From: Bacillota bacterium
Lineage (GTDB): Bacteria; Bacillota; Clostridia; Peptostreptococcales; Anaerovoracaceae
Assembly (NCBI GenBank): GCA_022706625.1
Contig: JAKJCD010000069.1
Coordinates: 1-9,387, forward strand
Direction: 5' to 3'
DNA: 9,387 nucleotides
Below are positions 1-6,805 of the stretch, in pieces. The notes beneath the pieces are model-generated. The model did no database searches and was not told the DNA's origin. It worked only from the letters and a program-made list of their open reading frames with translations. Within the stretch, counting starts at the first letter, position 1, and each line of letters starts with the position of its first letter. The position numbers and the translations under genes were made by a program.

Positions 1-1
1 G

Positions 2-859
2 TTTCCCGGATCTATGTACCTCTCCATCCGCACAGATCTGAATCGTGTCCTTTGGTTCAATGGTCAGAGCCCTGCATTTCACATAAGTTATTATATCTTT
101 GGCTAAGGGTGATCCAAGGTGGGTACCCTTGCGGTATTTCGCTATTAAAGAGGCAAATTTTCTTCGGCTGACTTTGTTTATAAGGCTCACATCCAAAAGT
201 CCGTCGTCTATTTTTGCCGCAGGTATGCCCTTGAAGCCTCCTCCGTAATATGCGCCGTTGCCGATTGCAACCAATGTAAACTCTCTATCATAAACGCTGC
301 CGTCTTCTAAAGTCACCTTAAGATCCGCTCCCTTGTTGCCGGCGAATACCAGGGCTACTCCGGCTATATAGGCAAATGGGCCTCTAAGAAAAAATTTTTC
401 CTTCAGCATTTCAACCTTTGTGACTACCTCGCAATCCAGTCCGATGTTGAGCACGTTGACGATGAGCCTATCATCACATTTGATCAAATCTATAGGTTTT
501 GCGCTTCCTCTGATCTGTGCTCTTATATCTGAAAAGGCTCTGGGATCTGGAAATATGCGGGCGAAATCGTTTCCTGTCCCTGCCGGAATGAAAGCGATCT
601 CTGCATTAGCGAAACCGAAAGCTCCGTTGGCTACTTCGTTTAAAGTACCGTCGCCTCCGATGGCATAAAAGCGAAGATTTGTATCAGGCTCCTGCAAACA
701 GCAACTTCTTACGTATCTTTCTCCGTCTCCGGTATTGATAGTACGGTGGATCTCATATTCGATGTCCTGTTCTTTGGCCGTCTCAATAATAAGCGGAAGG
801 ATCTGCCGCTCCGCTTTTCGGGGCCCTGCAACCGGGTTCAGTATAAAAATATGCTTCAT
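2..859 (-). CDS. YegS/DgkB-family lipid (diacylglycerol) kinase, 3' end cut off by window
   Basis: ATP-dependent lipid kinase of the DAGK catalytic family, expected to phosphorylate diacylglycerol or a related lipid at the inner face of the membrane. The 286 visible residues begin MKHIFILNPVAG, the usual family start. The nucleotide-binding loop GGDGTLNEV is at residues 68-76, and PAGTGNDFAR (92-101) is the second conserved block. A GNGAYYGGGFK segment (200-210) and ADGE (277-280) match the C-terminal half of the family. The start ATG at 859 has GAGGAA a few bases upstream. There is no stop before the window edge; family members are about 300 residues, so only roughly 15-30 residues should be missing. 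The gene is divergent from the aminopeptidase gene. The exact substrate (diacylglycerol or another lipid) cannot be told from the sequence, so no symbol is given. Confidence 0.93.
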   Translation of the reverse strand, partial: MKHIFILNPVAGPRKAERQILPLIIETAKEQDIEYEIHRTINTGDGERYVRSCCLQEPDTNLRFYAIGGDGTLNEVANGAFGFANAEIAFIPAGTGNDFARIFPDPRAFSDIRAQIRGSAKPIDLIKCDDRLIVNVLNIGLDCEVVTKVEMLKEKFFLRGPFAYIAGVALVFAGNKGADLKVTLEDGSVYDREFTLVAIGNGAYYGGGFKGIPAAKIDDGLLDVSLINKVSRRKFASLIAKYRKGTHLGSPLAKDIITYVKCRALTIEPKDTIQICADGEVHRSGK

Positions 860-896
860 TAATTTCCTCGACTTAAGTATTAAAATATTAATTAAG

Positions 897-924
897 ATTA
901 TCATAATTTGCAGTGCCAATACAA
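897..924 (-). promoter_or_regulatory. Weak candidate promoter for the lipid kinase gene
   Basis: On the minus strand TTGTAT (924-919) lies 16 bp from GATAAT (902-897), about 40 bp upstream of the kinase start. The -10 matches consensus at five of six positions, the -35 at only three. An alternative -35, TTGGCA, overlaps it. This is the best sigma-A-like pair I see in the interval, but it is not strong. Confidence 0.35.
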
Positions 925-950
925 GTAAAAGACTAAAAGGACTCAATTAT

Positions 951-979
951 TTGATATTTTCACCGAATGATGATAGAAT
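951..979 (+). promoter_or_regulatory. Sigma-A-type extended -10 promoter for the M29 aminopeptidase gene
   Basis: TTGATA (951-956) is followed after exactly 17 bp by TAGAAT (974-979). TG at 971-972 gives an extended -10 (TGn). Transcription would start near 986, leaving a leader of about 24 nt that contains AAGGAG (998-1003), 6 nt before the ATG at 1010. Spacing and motif quality make this the clearest promoter on the plus strand. Confidence 0.7.
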
Positions 980-1009
980 AATAACACGTTTTATAAAAAG
1001 GAGACAATA

Positions 1010-2119
1010 ATGGATAACAGAATCAAAAGGCTGGCTGACGTACTCGTTCATTATTCATGCAATATCCAAAAGGGCGAACGAGTCCTGATAGCTTATGATG
1101 GAAATTCGGCCAAACCCTTAGTCAAGCAGATCATAAAGGAAGTATATGCTTGCGGAGGTCACCCTTATGTGGAAATCAAGGACTCCTCCGTTACCCGGGA
1201 AATTCTCCTAGGCTGCAGCGAAGAGCAACTAGGATTCATGAACGAATATCTGCTCTATCAGATGAAAGGTATGCATGCCTATATAGGTGTCCGCGCATCT
1301 GACAATGCTTCAGAGCATGCCGATGTCCCTTCCTCCCAGCAAAGCCTATACGGCAGAATGCTGAAACCGACATTGCGTCAAAGGATAGACCATTCCAAGT
1401 GGGTTGTCCTGCGTTATCCCAATTACTCGATGGCACAGCTTGCAAATACCAGTCTGGAAAATTTTGAGGACTTTTATTTTAACGTCTGTACCCTTGATTA
1501 CGGAAAGATGGATAAAGCCATGGACGTTCTGAAAGCTCTGATGGATAAAACCGATAAGGTCCATATCACAGGTCCGGGTACAGATTTAACTTTCTCCATA
1601 AAAGGCATTGATGCCGTAAAATGCAGCGGAGAACGCAATATCCCCGATGGTGAGATCTATACTGCACCGGTAAAAAAATCGATGAATGGCATAATTTCCT
1701 ACAATACTCCTTCCGAAGAGGAGGGGTTCACTTTCGAGGAGATCGTTTTTGAAGTGAAGGACGGGAAAATCGTTAAAGCATCATCAAACAATAGCGACCG
1801 TATCAACCAGTTGCTTGATACTGATGAAGGCGCACGTTATTTCGGTGAATTTGCCATCGGCATCAACCCTTATATCCTTCAACCTATGAAGGACACTCTT
1901 TTTGACGAGAAGATCGCCGGCAGCTTCCATCTGACTCCCGGCTGTGCCTATGAGGATGCCAATAACGGAAATGTTTCTGCCGTTCACTGGGATCTTGTTA
2001 TGATCCAACGACCTGAATACGGCGGCGGAGAAATTTATTTCGATGATGTTCTGGTGCGCAAGGACGGGCTTTTCGTCCTGCCGGAGCTTGAGCTCCTGAA
2101 TCCTGAAAACCTAAAGTGA
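1010..2119 (+). CDS. Aminopeptidase, M29 (thermophilic metallo-aminopeptidase) family
   Basis: Cytoplasmic metallo-aminopeptidase that removes N-terminal residues from peptides, probably in peptide recycling. The 369 residues cover the whole family fold. The C-terminal catalytic half carries the expected two-metal ligands in order: E215 in PDGEIYTAPV, E280 in YFGEFAIG, E300 and H307 in DEKIAGSFHL, then H326 and D328 in SAVHWDLV. Y314 stands 7 residues after H307, as the conserved tyrosine does in AmpS-type enzymes. There is no signal peptide. Classical AmpS/PepS proteins are about 410 residues; this shorter form, with E and H seven rather than five residues apart, resembles a clostridial subgroup (from memory, not searched). 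The start is set by AAGGAG with a 6-nt spacer. It is a single-gene unit with its own promoter and a hairpin 18 bp after the stop. Confidence 0.93.
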   Translation: MDNRIKRLADVLVHYSCNIQKGERVLIAYDGNSAKPLVKQIIKEVYACGGHPYVEIKDSSVTREILLGCSEEQLGFMNEYLLYQMKGMHAYIGVRASDNASEHADVPSSQQSLYGRMLKPTLRQRIDHSKWVVLRYPNYSMAQLANTSLENFEDFYFNVCTLDYGKMDKAMDVLKALMDKTDKVHITGPGTDLTFSIKGIDAVKCSGERNIPDGEIYTAPVKKSMNGIISYNTPSEEEGFTFEEIVFEVKDGKIVKASSNNSDRINQLLDTDEGARYFGEFAIGINPYILQPMKDTLFDEKIAGSFHLTPGCAYEDANNGNVSAVHWDLVMIQRPEYGGGEIYFDDVLVRKDGLFVLPELELLNPENLK

Positions 2120-2137
2120 ATTGATCTGAGAGATTCG

Positions 2138-2167
2138 AAATCCCGAAAGCCGGAGCTTTCGGGATTT
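2138..2167. terminator. Bidirectional hairpin terminator between convergent genes
   Basis: Perfect 13-bp inverted repeat AAATCCCGAAAGC (2138-2150) and GCTTTCGGGATTT (2155-2167) around a CGGA tetraloop. It lies 18 bp after the aminopeptidase stop and 36 bp after the dacF stop on the other strand, so it can serve both. The T run after the stem is short on either side (TTTT on plus, TTT on minus), so the stem rather than the tail is the main evidence. Confidence 0.75.
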
Positions 2168-2203
2168 TGTAAACTATCCGGTATTTTCTCAGTCATTGAC
2201 AGA

Positions 2204-3451
2204 CTATAATAGAGTCCTCAGCATTCTGATATAGATCTCGTGAAGTCCGGCGATCTTTATATCAGCATCAGCCACTAATGGGTATCTTCCGACTTCGATT
2301 CCGTCTTTCATCGCTATTACTTCTCCTACCTGATCCCCCGCCTCCATAGGTGCTTTAAGCTTTTCAAAGAGCACTACAGTTGTTTCGACCTTGTCACGCT
2401 CTCCTTTTTTTACCAGCACGCTTATGTCTGAAGACGCTATCGCGTTTATCATCATCGGGGAACCCTTTTCTACCGTGATCCTGCCCAGAGCCTCTCCCTG
2501 CTTTGCTATAACTGCGCATTCGCAAGTGGCAAAACCGTAGTCAAGGAGCTTCATTGTTTCCCCCCACCTGTGATGGGTAGTGTCACAACCCAGGACAACG
2601 GCGATGAGGGTCAAATCCCCTTTAGTTGCGGATCCGGAAAGACAGTAGCCTGCTTCTTGAGTAAATCCGGTTTTGATTCCATTAGCCCCGGGATAAAGCT
2701 TGATAAGGCGGTTGGTATTGGTCAGTTCAAACTCTGTGTGTTTCTTGCCTGCAAGACCGACCAGCACCTTGGTCTGCCAGGTATTGAACCACTCATGAGC
2801 TATCTTATGCTTTAATAGCTCTTTCGACATCAGTCCGATATCATAGGCACTGGTGTAATGGTCTGCTGCAGGAAGTCCGTTGGTGTTGACAAAATTAGTA
2901 TCTTCCATTCCCAACTCCCGGGCCCTTTTATTCATCATTTCTATGAATATTTCTTCCGTTCCCGCAACGTATTCGGCGCAGGCTACACAGGCATCGTTTG
3001 CGCTTCCGATGGCCATGCCTTTGAGAAGAGTCTCCACGGCCTGCTGCTCCCCCTGCTCCATGTACATCTGGCTTCCCCCCATGCTTGCGGCTCTTTGGCT
3101 GATAGTGATCTCGTCCTTTAATGCTATCCGGCCTTGATCGATTGCTTCTAAGGTAAGCAGCATTGTCATGATTTTCGTGATGCTGGCCGGGGCCAGCCTT
3201 TCGTGGCTGTTCTTCTCATAGAGGACAGTCCCGCTGCCGGAATCGATGAGTATAGCGGATTTTGCTGTTTCTGCAAGAACTGCCGCCGTTTCAGCTTTGA
3301 CCGTAACAGGAATAGACGTCTCTATTACCTGCAGCCGGTCATTGATGAGGACAGGTAAATCTTCCTCATAAGTATCATTGGCAATAACAGAAAGCGTGGG
3401 CAATCCAAGCATGAATGCCAAAACCAATGCGGTAAGTTTATATGAAAACAA
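2204..3451 (-). CDS. dacF: D-alanyl-D-alanine carboxypeptidase, DacF/PBP5-like (peptidase S11)
   Basis: Low-molecular-mass penicillin-binding protein that removes the terminal D-Ala from peptidoglycan pentapeptides outside the cytoplasmic membrane. The three active-site motifs are present: S90-I-T-K93 (nucleophile serine), S150-A-N152 and K260-T-G262. Residues 1-24 form a signal peptide (hydrophobic LTALVLAFMLGLPTLSVIA, cleavage likely after A24). Residues from about 310 to 395 are the PBP5 C-terminal beta domain, and the last 20 residues form an amphipathic helix typical of membrane anchoring. The length of 415 is normal. The longest open start is TTG at 3451, with GGGAGG about 11 nt upstream; an ATG at 3470 with a strong AAAGGAG is out of frame by one base (see findings). 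It is last in the cluster, 97 bp after pdp, behind a terminator-like leader. The dacF name follows similarity and gene order; a sporulation role is not shown. Confidence 0.92.
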   Translation of the reverse strand: MFSYKLTALVLAFMLGLPTLSVIANDTYEEDLPVLINDRLQVIETSIPVTVKAETAAVLAETAKSAILIDSGSGTVLYEKNSHERLAPASITKIMTMLLTLEAIDQGRIALKDEITISQRAASMGGSQMYMEQGEQQAVETLLKGMAIGSANDACVACAEYVAGTEEIFIEMMNKRARELGMEDTNFVNTNGLPAADHYTSAYDIGLMSKELLKHKIAHEWFNTWQTKVLVGLAGKKHTEFELTNTNRLIKLYPGANGIKTGFTQEAGYCLSGSATKGDLTLIAVVLGCDTTHHRWGETMKLLDYGFATCECAVIAKQGEALGRITVEKGSPMMINAIASSDISVLVKKGERDKVETTVVLFEKLKAPMEAGDQVGEVIAMKDGIEVGRYPLVADADIKIAGLHEIYIRMLRTLL

Positions 3452-3452
3452 T

Positions 3453-3534
3453 AAAAAAACCCCCTCCCATACACTCCTTTACTAAAGATATTTCCGTTAA
3501 AGGGGGTTTATTCTCTTTAAAACTTAATTAACGG
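3453..3534 (-). promoter_or_regulatory. Structured pdp-dacF leader with terminator-like hairpin
   Basis: In the minus-strand transcript AAACCCCCU (3509-3501) can pair over 9 bp with AGGGGGUUU (3465-3457), followed by a U run to 3453: the layout of an intrinsic terminator, with a 35-nt loop. Two other pairings overlap it. CCGUUAA (3534-3528) pairs with UUAACGG (3500-3494), whose loop contains the first terminator arm. CCUUUA (3503-3498) pairs with UAAAGG (3481-3476), which covers the AAAGGAG ribosome site (3480-3474). The hairpin ends just before the dacF start, so it could attenuate read-through from pdp or control dacF translation. The pairings are seen; the function is inferred. Confidence 0.55.
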
Positions 3535-3550
3535 CTGAGCATGCGTTCCC

Positions 3551-4855
3551 TTATACAATGATCTTTTTGATTAAAGGGCTCTTTTGCGGTTTATCTGCGC
3601 AAAGGACGAAGGCTTTAGACGCTTCCTCGGCCGCCCTTGCCACTCGCTCGGAGTCATTTCCGTACACAGTGGCAAGCACAGTCCCGACAGCAGCTTCATC
3701 TCCGATCTTTTTTGAAAGGAACAATCCGGCTGAAAGATCTATGTCGTCCTCTTTTTTCTCTCGGCCAGCCCCCGCATGCTGTGAGGCCATCCCTATGCTT
3801 CTGGCATCTATAGCGGCTACAAATCCGCTTTCTTTTGCATATATGCTCTGGCTGAAGGATGGCTGCGGAAACAGTCTATAATCATCTGTCACCTTCGGGT
3901 CTCCCCCCTGCCCCTGAATGAATTCACGCATCTTTTTAAGGCCTGTGCCTTCCGTCATTGCTTTTTTCGCCATGGCCCTCCCGTCTTCCGGCGTATCTGC
4001 TTTCCTCCCGCAATAAACCATATAGCCGGCCAATGTCAGCGAAAGCTCCGTGATGTCATCAGGTCCGCACCCCCGGAGTGTTTCGATAGCTTCGATAACT
4101 TCCAGGCTGTTGCCTACGGCCTTTCCCAAAGGCTGGTCCATATCGGTGATCAGAGCAATGGTCTTCTTGCCGTCTGCGTTTCCAATGTTTACCATGTTCC
4201 TTGCGAGGGCTTCGGCTTCGGGCATTGTCTCCACAAAAGCGCCTTTACCGCATTTGACGTCCAACACTATGGCATCGCTGCCGGATGCCAGTTTTTTGCT
4301 CATTATGCTTGCGGTGATGAGACCGGTGTTGTCCACAGTGGCAGTCACGTCCCGCAGGGCATAGATTTTTTTATCTGCCGGAGCGATTTGGCCTGTCTGA
4401 CCTATGACGGAGATTCCGATACGATTCACCAGATCAATGAATTCTTTTTCCGAAAGAGAAGTCCGAAACCCGGGGATCGACTCCATTTTATCCACGGTAC
4501 CGCCGGTAAAACCCAATCCTCTTCCTGACATTTTAGCAATGGGTACGCCGCATGCCGCCGCAAGCGGACCGACTATCAGTGTGGTTTTGTCTCCAACTCC
4601 GCCGGTACTGTGCTTATCGACTTTGATGCCTTGTATTGCGGAAAGATCAATCAAGTCACCGGAACGCCGCATCGCATCGGTCAACAAATAGGTCTCTTCG
4701 TCATTCAGTTTCTGAAAGTATATAGCCATAAGGAGAGCCGCTGCTTGATAATCCGGTATGCTGCCATAAGTATAGCCTTTTATGAAAAAACGGATTTCAT
4801 CAGCGTTCAAAGCCATGCCCTGTCTTTTTTTATAGATGATGTCGTACATATTCAT
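3551..4855 (-). CDS. pdp: Pyrimidine-nucleoside phosphorylase
   Basis: Cytosolic enzyme that splits uridine, thymidine and deoxyuridine with phosphate into base and (deoxy)ribose-1-phosphate. The 434 residues match the family length. The alpha N-terminal domain comes first, then the phosphate loop KHSTGGVGDK (81-90) and the family signature SGRGLGFTGGTVDKME (110-125). Residues equivalent to the substrate-binding H85, R171, S186 and K190 of E. coli thymidine phosphorylase are H82, R168, S183 and K187. Lys108 stands where E. coli DeoA has Met, a difference associated with the broad Bacillus-type Pdp, so Pdp is preferred over strict thymidine phosphorylase (from memory, moderate certainty). The ATG at 4855 has GGAGG seven bases upstream. 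It lies 72 bp after deoB, whose product uses its sugar phosphate. No terminator or promoter is evident in that gap. Confidence 0.95.
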   Translation of the reverse strand: MNMYDIIYKKRQGMALNADEIRFFIKGYTYGSIPDYQAAALLMAIYFQKLNDEETYLLTDAMRRSGDLIDLSAIQGIKVDKHSTGGVGDKTTLIVGPLAAACGVPIAKMSGRGLGFTGGTVDKMESIPGFRTSLSEKEFIDLVNRIGISVIGQTGQIAPADKKIYALRDVTATVDNTGLITASIMSKKLASGSDAIVLDVKCGKGAFVETMPEAEALARNMVNIGNADGKKTIALITDMDQPLGKAVGNSLEVIEAIETLRGCGPDDITELSLTLAGYMVYCGRKADTPEDGRAMAKKAMTEGTGLKKMREFIQGQGGDPKVTDDYRLFPQPSFSQSIYAKESGFVAAIDARSIGMASQHAGAGREKKEDDIDLSAGLFLSKKIGDEAAVGTVLATVYGNDSERVARAAEEASKAFVLCADKPQKSPLIKKIIV

Positions 4856-4927
4856 ATATTTACCTCCGATGGCAACGATGACCGAAAGAGCCTGAATCCT
4901 TATCCTGCTCAGAACAGCGGCCTTGGC

Positions 4928-6094
4928 TCAAAGTGAAACATCTTTTAGAAAGCTTTCTCCGATAGCAGGTGCATCAACTCCGAGATACTCCGCCGCAGTT
5001 GCCGAAAGGTCTGCGAAGCTGCTTCTTGTACCGAGATTTACGCCTGCCCGGATGTTTTTCCCGTAGATCAATGCCGGAACATATTCTCTTGTATGATCCC
5101 ATCCCTTGTGAGACGGGTCGTTTCCGTGATCTGCGCATAGTATCAGCACATCTTCGTCCTTCATTGCCTTAATGATCTCGGGAAGCCCGGCATCAAATTC
5201 CTCCAAAGCCATGCCGTAACCGATACCGTCTCGCCTGTGTCCGTATAAAGAATCAAATTCCACAAGGTTTGTAAAGAGCAAGCCTTCAAAATCTGCATGA
5301 AGCGCCCGGATCGTCTTTTCCATGCCATCCTTATTGCTGTCCGTATGCATCGATATGCTGATGCCTTTTCCGTTGAAAATATCGCTGATCTTACCCACGG
5401 CATAGACTATCATTCCCGCATCTTTCACTATGTCAAGCATTGTCCTGTCCGTGGGCGATACGGCATAATCTTTCCTGTCGGAAGTCCTGATATATTTATT
5501 ACCTGATTCTATGAAGGGCCTTGCGATGACCCTGCCCACACTAAGATCTCCCACCAGCATTTTCCTTGCCGTCTCGCAATATCGATAGAGTTTTGAAAGA
5601 GGCACCACATCCGTATTGGCTGCGATCTGGAAAACACTGTCCGCCGAGGTATAGATGATAGGTTTCCCCGTAGATTTATGCTCGGGCCCCAATTCTTTGA
5701 TGATCTCCGTACCGGAAGCGGCATAATTCCCCAATATCCCAATCCCGATGGCCTCTTCATAGGCTTTTATAAAAACATCCGGGAAGCGTTCAAAGGTTTT
5801 AAAGGGCAGCGGTGTATATATCCCTGCAATCTCCCAATGCCCTGTTATGGTATCCTTTCCTTTTGACATTTCCGCCAACCGAGCGTAAGAAGCAAGGGGT
5901 ACGTTGGTTTTTTCCGGCAGATTTACCCCGTCAATGAGACTTAAGCCCATTTTGATCAGATTTGGTATATAGAGATCCGGTTTTGCCATCTTTATGCCCG
6001 CCAGCGTATCGGCTCCGCTGTCTCCGTAGTTTTCTGCATCGGGAAGAGCGCCTATTCCTAAGCTGTCAAGCACGATAATAATTACTCTCTTCAT
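4928..6094 (-). CDS. deoB: Phosphopentomutase
   Basis: Interconverts (deoxy)ribose-1-phosphate and the 5-phosphate in the cytosol, linking nucleoside phosphorolysis to central carbon metabolism. It is an alkaline-phosphatase-superfamily enzyme using two Mn ions. The 388 residues show every expected residue: D10 in IVLDSLGIG, the catalytic T82 in GKDTITGHW, D281 and H286 in EFDSLYGHRRD, D322 and H323 in CADHGNDPSHKGWDH, and H334. The offsets match the Bacillus cereus enzyme (D13, T85, D286, H291, D327, H328, H339). Residues from about 95 to 205 form the inserted cap domain. The ATG at 6094 lies inside the end of the metallophosphoesterase gene (29-bp overlap), preceded by GGGAGG five bases away, which suggests translational coupling. 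Its functional partner pdp follows downstream. Confidence 0.97.
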   Translation of the reverse strand: MKRVIIIVLDSLGIGALPDAENYGDSGADTLAGIKMAKPDLYIPNLIKMGLSLIDGVNLPEKTNVPLASYARLAEMSKGKDTITGHWEIAGIYTPLPFKTFERFPDVFIKAYEEAIGIGILGNYAASGTEIIKELGPEHKSTGKPIIYTSADSVFQIAANTDVVPLSKLYRYCETARKMLVGDLSVGRVIARPFIESGNKYIRTSDRKDYAVSPTDRTMLDIVKDAGMIVYAVGKISDIFNGKGISISMHTDSNKDGMEKTIRALHADFEGLLFTNLVEFDSLYGHRRDGIGYGMALEEFDAGLPEIIKAMKDEDVLILCADHGNDPSHKGWDHTREYVPALIYGKNIRAGVNLGTRSSFADLSATAAEYLGVDAPAIGESFLKDVSL

Positions 6095-6803
6095 AGTTTC
6101 CTCCCTTTTTATCTCTGCTTAAAAGCAACGGGCAGCAGTCAAGATAATCACAGGAAACCAACCGGTATAAAACTCCGTTATGCTGTCCCTTTATGCTGCG
6201 ATTGTGGGCTGCAGTCCCATGCAGATGCCCGTAAACCACCTGTTTTACGCCATACTCCTCGAACAAAGCCATAAAGCCCGACTCTTCATTATTATCATTT
6301 GCCGGAGGGAAATGCATGACTCCTATTATTTGGGTGATCCCCATGCTCCTCGCCGACTCAAGGGAAAGGCGCAATCTTCCCAGCTCTCTTTTGTAAACCT
6401 TTTCGTCCTGTTGCGCAAAATCGGTATCACCGGGACACAGCCAGCCCCGGCTGCCGCAAATAGCCGTTTCCCCGGCCATGTAACAAGTGTTCTGCAAAAA
6501 AAACATGCTTTCATGAAATAGGTTCAGCTTCGACACAGAGGTCCACCAGAGGTCATGGTTGCCCTTTATGATGACCTTTTTCCCGGGGAGCTCCGCAATG
6601 AATGACAAATCGTCCTCTGCGGCCTGCCTCTTCATTGCCCAGGATATATCGCCGGCAATAATGACCACATCCTCCTCACTTACTACAGATCTCCACTTCT
6701 GTTTCAATCTCTCCGGATGATTTACCCACTGAACGCCGTAAATATCCATTGGCTTTGTACCATCGGACGACAGATGCAAATCACCGATTGCGAAGATTTT
6801 CAT
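6066..6803 (-). CDS. Calcineurin-like metallophosphoesterase
   Basis: Predicted cytosolic two-metal phosphoesterase (phosphodiesterase, phosphatase or nucleotidase); the substrate is unknown. The motif set is complete in 245 residues: D8-x-H10 (GDLHLS), G51-D52, G81-N-H-D84, H164 in VMHFPP, and G192-H-L-H195. There is no signal peptide or membrane segment. The ATG at 6803 is only 2 bp after the rmuC stop, and its GAGG ribosome site lies in the last rmuC codons. Its own 3' end overlaps deoB by 29 bp, and the deoB ribosome site codes for residues near the C-terminus (GGN of KKGGNYEE). Sitting between a predicted nuclease and nucleoside catabolism, it might act on nucleotides, but that is context only. 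The C-terminal SCDYLDCC segment (217-224) has three cysteines, with no metal-site pattern I recognise. Confidence 0.9.
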   Translation of the reverse strand: MKIFAIGDLHLSSDGTKPMDIYGVQWVNHPERLKQKWRSVVSEEDVVIIAGDISWAMKRQAAEDDLSFIAELPGKKVIIKGNHDLWWTSVSKLNLFHESMFFLQNTCYMAGETAICGSRGWLCPGDTDFAQQDEKVYKRELGRLRLSLESARSMGITQIIGVMHFPPANDNNEESGFMALFEEYGVKQVVYGHLHGTAAHNRSIKGQHNGVLYRLVSCDYLDCCPLLLSRDKKGGNYEESNYYRA

Positions 6804-6805
6804 TA

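Noticed and set aside
735..1010. Plus-strand open frame whose TAA overlaps the aminopeptidase ATG (TAATG)
   Set aside because: It is antisense to the lipid kinase over its first half and runs through the promoter and ribosome site in its second half; its product resembles no family. The stop-start overlap is coincidental.
4856..4927. Remnant of punA or a terminator in the deoB-pdp gap
   Set aside because: The 72 bp contain the pdp ribosome site but no stem-loop with a T tail and no recognisable PunA-coding stretch.
3558..4936. Several plus-strand open frames of 95-108 codons opposite pdp
   Set aside because: They lie entirely or mostly antisense to a gene with full catalytic motifs, have Ser/Pro-rich products typical of shadow frames, and lack ribosome sites.
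6180..6521. Plus-strand 113-codon open frame opposite the metallophosphoesterase
   Set aside because: Antisense to a gene with complete phosphoesterase motifs and without a recognisable domain or ribosome site.
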